Positions 52,230 through 55,510 of a stretch of 55,510 bases of DNA are shown one piece after another. The translations under genes were made by a program, and so were the position numbers. Under the pieces are notes generated by a model. That model saw only the letters and a list, made by a program, of their open reading frames with translations, had not been told where the DNA came from and searched no databases. Positions within the stretch are counted from its first letter, which is position 1, and the number at the start of each line of letters is the position of its first letter. The DNA comes from Gammaproteobacteria bacterium (GTDB lineage Bacteria > Actinomycetota > Acidimicrobiia > Spongiisociales > UBA4744), in the NCBI GenBank assembly GCA_011682695.1, contig JAACED010000027.1, positions 1 to 55,510 of the forward strand. Reading direction: 5' to 3'.

Positions 52230-52811
52230 ATGAGATCGATCACACCTGTCGTCGTCGTTACCGTGTTGTTGTCGGCATGTGGTGTGTCCACCCCGGAGCC
52301 TGTGGCAACTCCCGTGGCGCCCCCGACGGCGACAACGGCACCTGCGAGTACGACGACTGTGGAGCCGGTGGCAGGCGGAGCAGGTTCCACCACGACCACG
52401 GAGCCTGCAGTGGCACCGACCGTGACCTCCGAGGAGGCCGTTCCTGTCACTACCGTGACGACCCTGCCTCCCGAACGCATCGGAGAACCGATTGGCACAG
52501 CGGTCCCGTCGTGGTTCGTAGCCGACGCCATCGTGCCCGTCTCGCTGGAAGCGGCGGCACGGACGCGTTTGGCAACCGACCTCAACGTGTCCGAGGCCGA
52601 AGTGGCCTACCTGGGGGCGATGTTGGTGCAGTGGCCGAACTCGGCGTTGGGATGTCCGGAGAAGGGGATGGTGTACCTGCAGGTGATCACCGACGGGTAT
52701 CTCATGTACTTCCAGGTGGGGCAGAACACCTATTCGGTCCACACCGATACGAACGGCAACTTCGTGGTGTGCTCGCTTCCCGGTGACCCCCAGATCGTCG
52801 CTTCCCAATAG
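52230..52811 (+). CDS. Lipoprotein with Thr/Pro/Ala-rich linker
   Basis: 193 residues. Signal with lipobox LLSACG near residue 14, then about 80 residues of Thr/Pro/Ala/Val low-complexity linker, and a compact C-terminal domain of roughly 90 residues containing DLNVSEAEVAYLGAMLVQWPNSALGCPEKGM and a second Cys, possibly a disulfide. No function recognised; the end region resembles small secreted domains that follow such linkers in actinobacteria. GGAG lies nine bases before ATG 52230. Convergent with the subtilase gene; the spacer holds a terminator. Confidence 0.65.
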   Translation: MRSITPVVVVTVLLSACGVSTPEPVATPVAPPTATTAPASTTTVEPVAGGAGSTTTTEPAVAPTVTSEEAVPVTTVTTLPPERIGEPIGTAVPSWFVADAIVPVSLEAAARTRLATDLNVSEAEVAYLGAMLVQWPNSALGCPEKGMVYLQVITDGYLMYFQVGQNTYSVHTDTNGNFVVCSLPGDPQIVASQ

Positions 52812-52871
52812 CGGTCGTTTCTTTTTCCAGAGAAGCCTGCGGAGCTGAAATGGGGAGTGGCCCGACAACGT

Positions 52872-52902
52872 GGAGGGGCGCCGGCTCGACCGGCGCCCCT
52901 CC
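52872..52902. terminator. Bidirectional hairpin terminator
   Basis: GGAGGGGCGCCGG-ctcga-CCGGCGCCCCTCC is a perfect 13-bp stem with a 5-nt loop between the convergent lipoprotein and subtilase genes. Confidence 0.75.
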
Positions 52903-52927
52903 CGCTCATCATATGGTCATGAAGGGA

Positions 52928-55510
52928 TCAGCGTCTCCAGTGGTCGTTGTCCCTGCCCATGTCCATCCTGCCCGTCTCGCAGTTGTCTCCGAGCTCGACG
53001 ATCTTGACCTGGTTCTCTTCCTCGTTGTTGGGGAAGAACCACACCATCGTTCCGGAGGCGGGCGTCAGATCCACCGTGGTCTCTCCACCCGGCAGCAGGC
53101 CGAACGAACCGTCACTCGGCACCACCTCGTTTGCGAGGTCGATGCTCCCGATCTGGACGTCGACGGAGCCGGCCCGTCCGAACACCACCATCTGGTAGTC
53201 GAAGGTGGTGTCATCGGGCGCCAGGAAGCCGAACGGCTCGTCGTACGGCCATCCCCGCCCGACGGTCCGATCGGTCGTGAGCATCATCACCCGGTCGTTG
53301 TAGTCGGCGTCCACGTACCATTCGAGGAAACCGCCCCCGTGGACCAGGTCGAACAGCGCCGTGACAACCTGGCCGGTGGGATCACCGCCAAAGAAGAACC
53401 CGAGGTCGGCTGCCACGAGGACGTAGTCATAGGACCCGTCCTGGTTGGTGTCGAGGTAGATGTCCACCTCACCTTCCGACGGGGCACTCCACGCCTTGTC
53501 CATGGACACGCCGAACTGTACGACATCGTACGGACCGAACACGTTCGTGCGATACCCGGTGGCATCGATGGCGAACGGCGTCTTGTCGAGCAGCAGCCCG
53601 CCTTGCTCCGCCAGGGTGAACCCCTCGGCGAACCCGATCGTCTGCGAGTCGTTCGTGATGGTGATCGAGTCGCTGCCGGCCCCATGCACGTTGAACTTCG
53701 CCGCAGGATCGATCACTGCCAGGTACCCGACCCGAATCTCTTCGGTGCCACTGGTGAGGGTGAGCCACCCGTCCACCTCGGTCTGCGAGTAGAAGCCGAA
53801 GTCGGCCGGCATCGCTGCGGGATCGAGGGTGATCTCTACTTCGATCCTCCTCGTCTTCCCCGGTCTGACCCTCACCGAACTCGGTGCCGACACTGTGACG
53901 CCGGAAACCGTCTGGTTGGGCGTCACGGTGATCGAGTAGGTCTTGGTGGCATTACCGAAGTTGGTGATCGTCACCTTCTCTGTCTTCCTGTCGCGTCTGG
54001 TCGGATCCAGGTACCCGAACGACACACCGCCGGGCATCGCCATCGAACCCAGGCCGAGCGTCCGATCGGCTCGCACCACGCCGACGCCTTGGCGGGTCAG
54101 TGGATAGGCGGCACCGCCTTCGTCATGACCGACAACGGTGCCGTTCTGGATCAGTGCCTTCACCTGCGCCGGCGACCAGTCTGGGTGCTGCTGCACCACC
54201 AGGGCCGCCAGGCCTGCCACGTGGGGCGAGGCCATCGAAGTGCCGCTGTACGTCACTCCGAGCGTGCCGGTGCCGACGGCGGCGGACCTGATCCCGAACC
54301 CGGGAGCCGCCACGTCGGGCTTGAACAGGTTGGTGACGCCGGGGCCCCGAGACGTGAACGAAGCCAGCGTGTCGGCCAGTTCCGGTCGCGGCAGGATGTA
54401 TGTGGCGCTCAGGGTCACATTGACCGGTGTCCCTAAATCAAGGGCTTCCTTGAGCGCGGCTCCATCGATGTCGCTGATCATCACCCCCGGGATGGTGATC
54501 CCGGCGCTGTTTCCACCCATCACGGCGGGAAGGCCGGGTCTGTTGTTGACCACGATCACGGCGACTGCTCCCGCCGCTTGGGCGTTGAGGATCTTTGTCG
54601 AGAACCAGCACGTTCCCCGCTCGATCAACGCGATCTTGCCATCGATCTCTGTCGCATTGATCAACGACCCGCACCCGTCGTACGGATCTGCTGCCGCGAC
54701 GTCGGCCGTGACATCTCCGGTAACAGACAGCGGCTTGGTGATCGCTCCTTCGACGGCGCCCTTGAAGCCGGCCAGCGACGACGGGCTGTTCACCTTGATC
54801 GCCGACATGACATACCCGTCGTCGAACGATGCCGCCACCGAGATGGCGCCGGGGGCTACGGCCGGAGCGCCGGTCACGTAGGGAATGTCACCCTCGTTAC
54901 CGGCCGATGCCACGACCACGACGCCGAGACGAGATGCGTTCTTGGAGGCGATGGCCGATGGGTCGTTGGGCGAGCCGAACGGCGCGCCGAGGCTCATGTT
55001 GATGACGTCCACGTGGTCGTCGATCGAGCCGTCCTGGTTCGGGTCGAGCGCCCGGTCGATGGCGAGCGACGTCAGGTTGGTGCTTCCCGCCTGATCGCCG
55101 AACACCTTGTAGGCATAGATGAGCGCCTCCGGCGCCACGCCCGGACCGATCTCGAACGTGTTGGCTGCGTAGGCATCCGGACCGTAGGGACCTGTGAAGG
55201 TGGTCCCGTTGGACAGCACGCCTTCGCCGGCCGCCGAACCGGCGACATGGGTGCCGTGGCCGTGAACGTCGAGGGGGTCGGGGTCGGGAGTCGGAGTCGC
55301 CGGACCCAGGTATCCACTGGCGTCGTAGGACGTCCCGGCGAAGTCATATCCGCCGATTACCTTGGCGGTCGGGAAGCTTCCGAGCTCGATGACCGCCGGG
55401 TCGTTGTCCGCGTATGCTGCCGCTCCGAGCCCGCCGAAGTCCTTGTGGTCGTAGTCGACACCGGTGTCGATCACCGCCACGGTGACGCCGTCGCCGGTGA
55501 GCGACAGATT
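52928..55510 (-). CDS. Subtilisin-family (S8) secreted serine protease with PA domain, N-terminus outside window
   Basis: 861 codons visible; the frame is open to the right edge (the N-terminal residues, signal peptide and propeptide are missing). Catalytic residues: Asp in VAVIDTGVD, His in HGHGTHVAGSAAG, Ser in GTSMASPHVAG, with the oxyanion Asn region SLGAPFG..ASAGNEG. A protease-associated domain sits between the His and Ser blocks (RGTCWFSTKILNAQAAGAVAVIVV). After the catalytic domain come beta-rich domains: an Fn3-like region (KTYSITVTPNQTVSG), then repeats with calcium-type DTNQDGSYDY, and an acidic C-terminus. Likely exported; role outside the cell unknown. Stops just before the bidirectional terminator. 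Confidence 0.88.
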   Translation of the reverse strand, partial: NLSLTGDGVTVAVIDTGVDYDHKDFGGLGAAAYADNDPAVIELGSFPTAKVIGGYDFAGTSYDASGYLGPATPTPDPDPLDVHGHGTHVAGSAAGEGVLSNGTTFTGPYGPDAYAANTFEIGPGVAPEALIYAYKVFGDQAGSTNLTSLAIDRALDPNQDGSIDDHVDVINMSLGAPFGSPNDPSAIASKNASRLGVVVVASAGNEGDIPYVTGAPAVAPGAISVAASFDDGYVMSAIKVNSPSSLAGFKGAVEGAITKPLSVTGDVTADVAAADPYDGCGSLINATEIDGKIALIERGTCWFSTKILNAQAAGAVAVIVVNNRPGLPAVMGGNSAGITIPGVMISDIDGAALKEALDLGTPVNVTLSATYILPRPELADTLASFTSRGPGVTNLFKPDVAAPGFGIRSAAVGTGTLGVTYSGTSMASPHVAGLAALVVQQHPDWSPAQVKALIQNGTVVGHDEGGAAYPLTRQGVGVVRADRTLGLGSMAMPGGVSFGYLDPTRRDRKTEKVTITNFGNATKTYSITVTPNQTVSGVTVSAPSSVRVRPGKTRRIEVEITLDPAAMPADFGFYSQTEVDGWLTLTSGTEEIRVGYLAVIDPAAKFNVHGAGSDSITITNDSQTIGFAEGFTLAEQGGLLLDKTPFAIDATGYRTNVFGPYDVVQFGVSMDKAWSAPSEGEVDIYLDTNQDGSYDYVLVAADLGFFFGGDPTGQVVTALFDLVHGGGFLEWYVDADYNDRVMMLTTDRTVGRGWPYDEPFGFLAPDDTTFDYQMVVFGRAGSVDVQIGSIDLANEVVPSDGSFGLLPGGETTVDLTPASGTMVWFFPNNEEENQVKIVELGDNCETGRMDMGRDNDHWRR

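Overview
The window looks like a chromosome segment of a high-GC, menaquinone-using actinobacterium, probably an uncultivated or lightly studied lineage (Acidimicrobiia-like; this placement is inference). The reasons are the strong G/C third-position bias, frequent GTG and TTG starts with 1-8 nt overlaps between genes, a Rex repressor, a geranylgeranyl-reductase-family flavoprotein of the menaquinone-reductase type, actinobacterial-looking leaderless -10 elements (TACACT 7-9 nt before ATG), and a Tat-exported group 1 [NiFe]-hydrogenase. No rRNA, tRNA, CRISPR array or transposase gene was seen.

Layout. 0-5.4 kb: the end of a cytochrome b-type respiratory gene with a 32-aa membrane peptide, a rex gene, a rhodanese lipoprotein behind a CsoR/CstR-like palindrome, a FAD oxidoreductase, an APH-family kinase, a nicotinamidase, and an Asp/Glu racemase whose natural start appears to be ATC. 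5.4-20.2 kb: a complete nuoA-N operon (14-subunit type complex I) in which nuoI and nuoJ form one open frame. 20.2-27.2 kb: a bactofilin-like membrane protein, moaA and mobA (molybdenum cofactor), an FTR1 iron permease behind a perfect 24-bp palindrome, a methyltransferase and a phosphodiesterase, separated by repeat-rich spacers. 27.2-37.1 kb: a membrane-bound uptake [NiFe]-hydrogenase locus on the minus strand (small subunit, large subunit, cytochrome b, protease, hypA, hypC, hypD, hypE), with a divergent HybE-like chaperone and hypF; hypB is not present. 37.2-38.0 kb: a LinB/DhaA-like haloalkane dehalogenase. 38.5-48.9 kb: a second nuo operon (A B C D H I J K L M N) lacking nuoE, nuoF and nuoG, i.e. 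an 11-subunit complex without the NADH module. 48.9-55.5 kb: glgB, a MidA/NDUFAF7-type methyltransferase, a lipoprotein, and a subtilase that runs off the right edge.

How it fits together. The region is an energy-metabolism island: H2 oxidised outside the membrane by the hydrogenase would pass electrons through its cytochrome b to menaquinone. The 14-subunit complex I would feed NADH electrons into the same pool, and the 11-subunit complex would use another donor (ferredoxin is the usual proposal). The quinol would be drained by a cytochrome b/c-type complex of which the first gene may be part. FTR1, moaA and mobA supply metal and cofactor needs.

The most unusual observations are: (1) the hydrogenase small subunit has Asn where the second proximal-cluster Cys of the CxxC motif is expected; (2) the fused nuoI-nuoJ frame; (3) two different complex I operons flanking a hydrogenase locus; (4) a family of at least four MITE-like, hairpin-forming intergenic repeats, two of which start at the base after the stop codon of a gene lying convergent to its neighbour; (5) a second dispersed repeat family with a 45-bp tandem array; (6) hairpin elements inserted inside both nuo operons just after nuoD.
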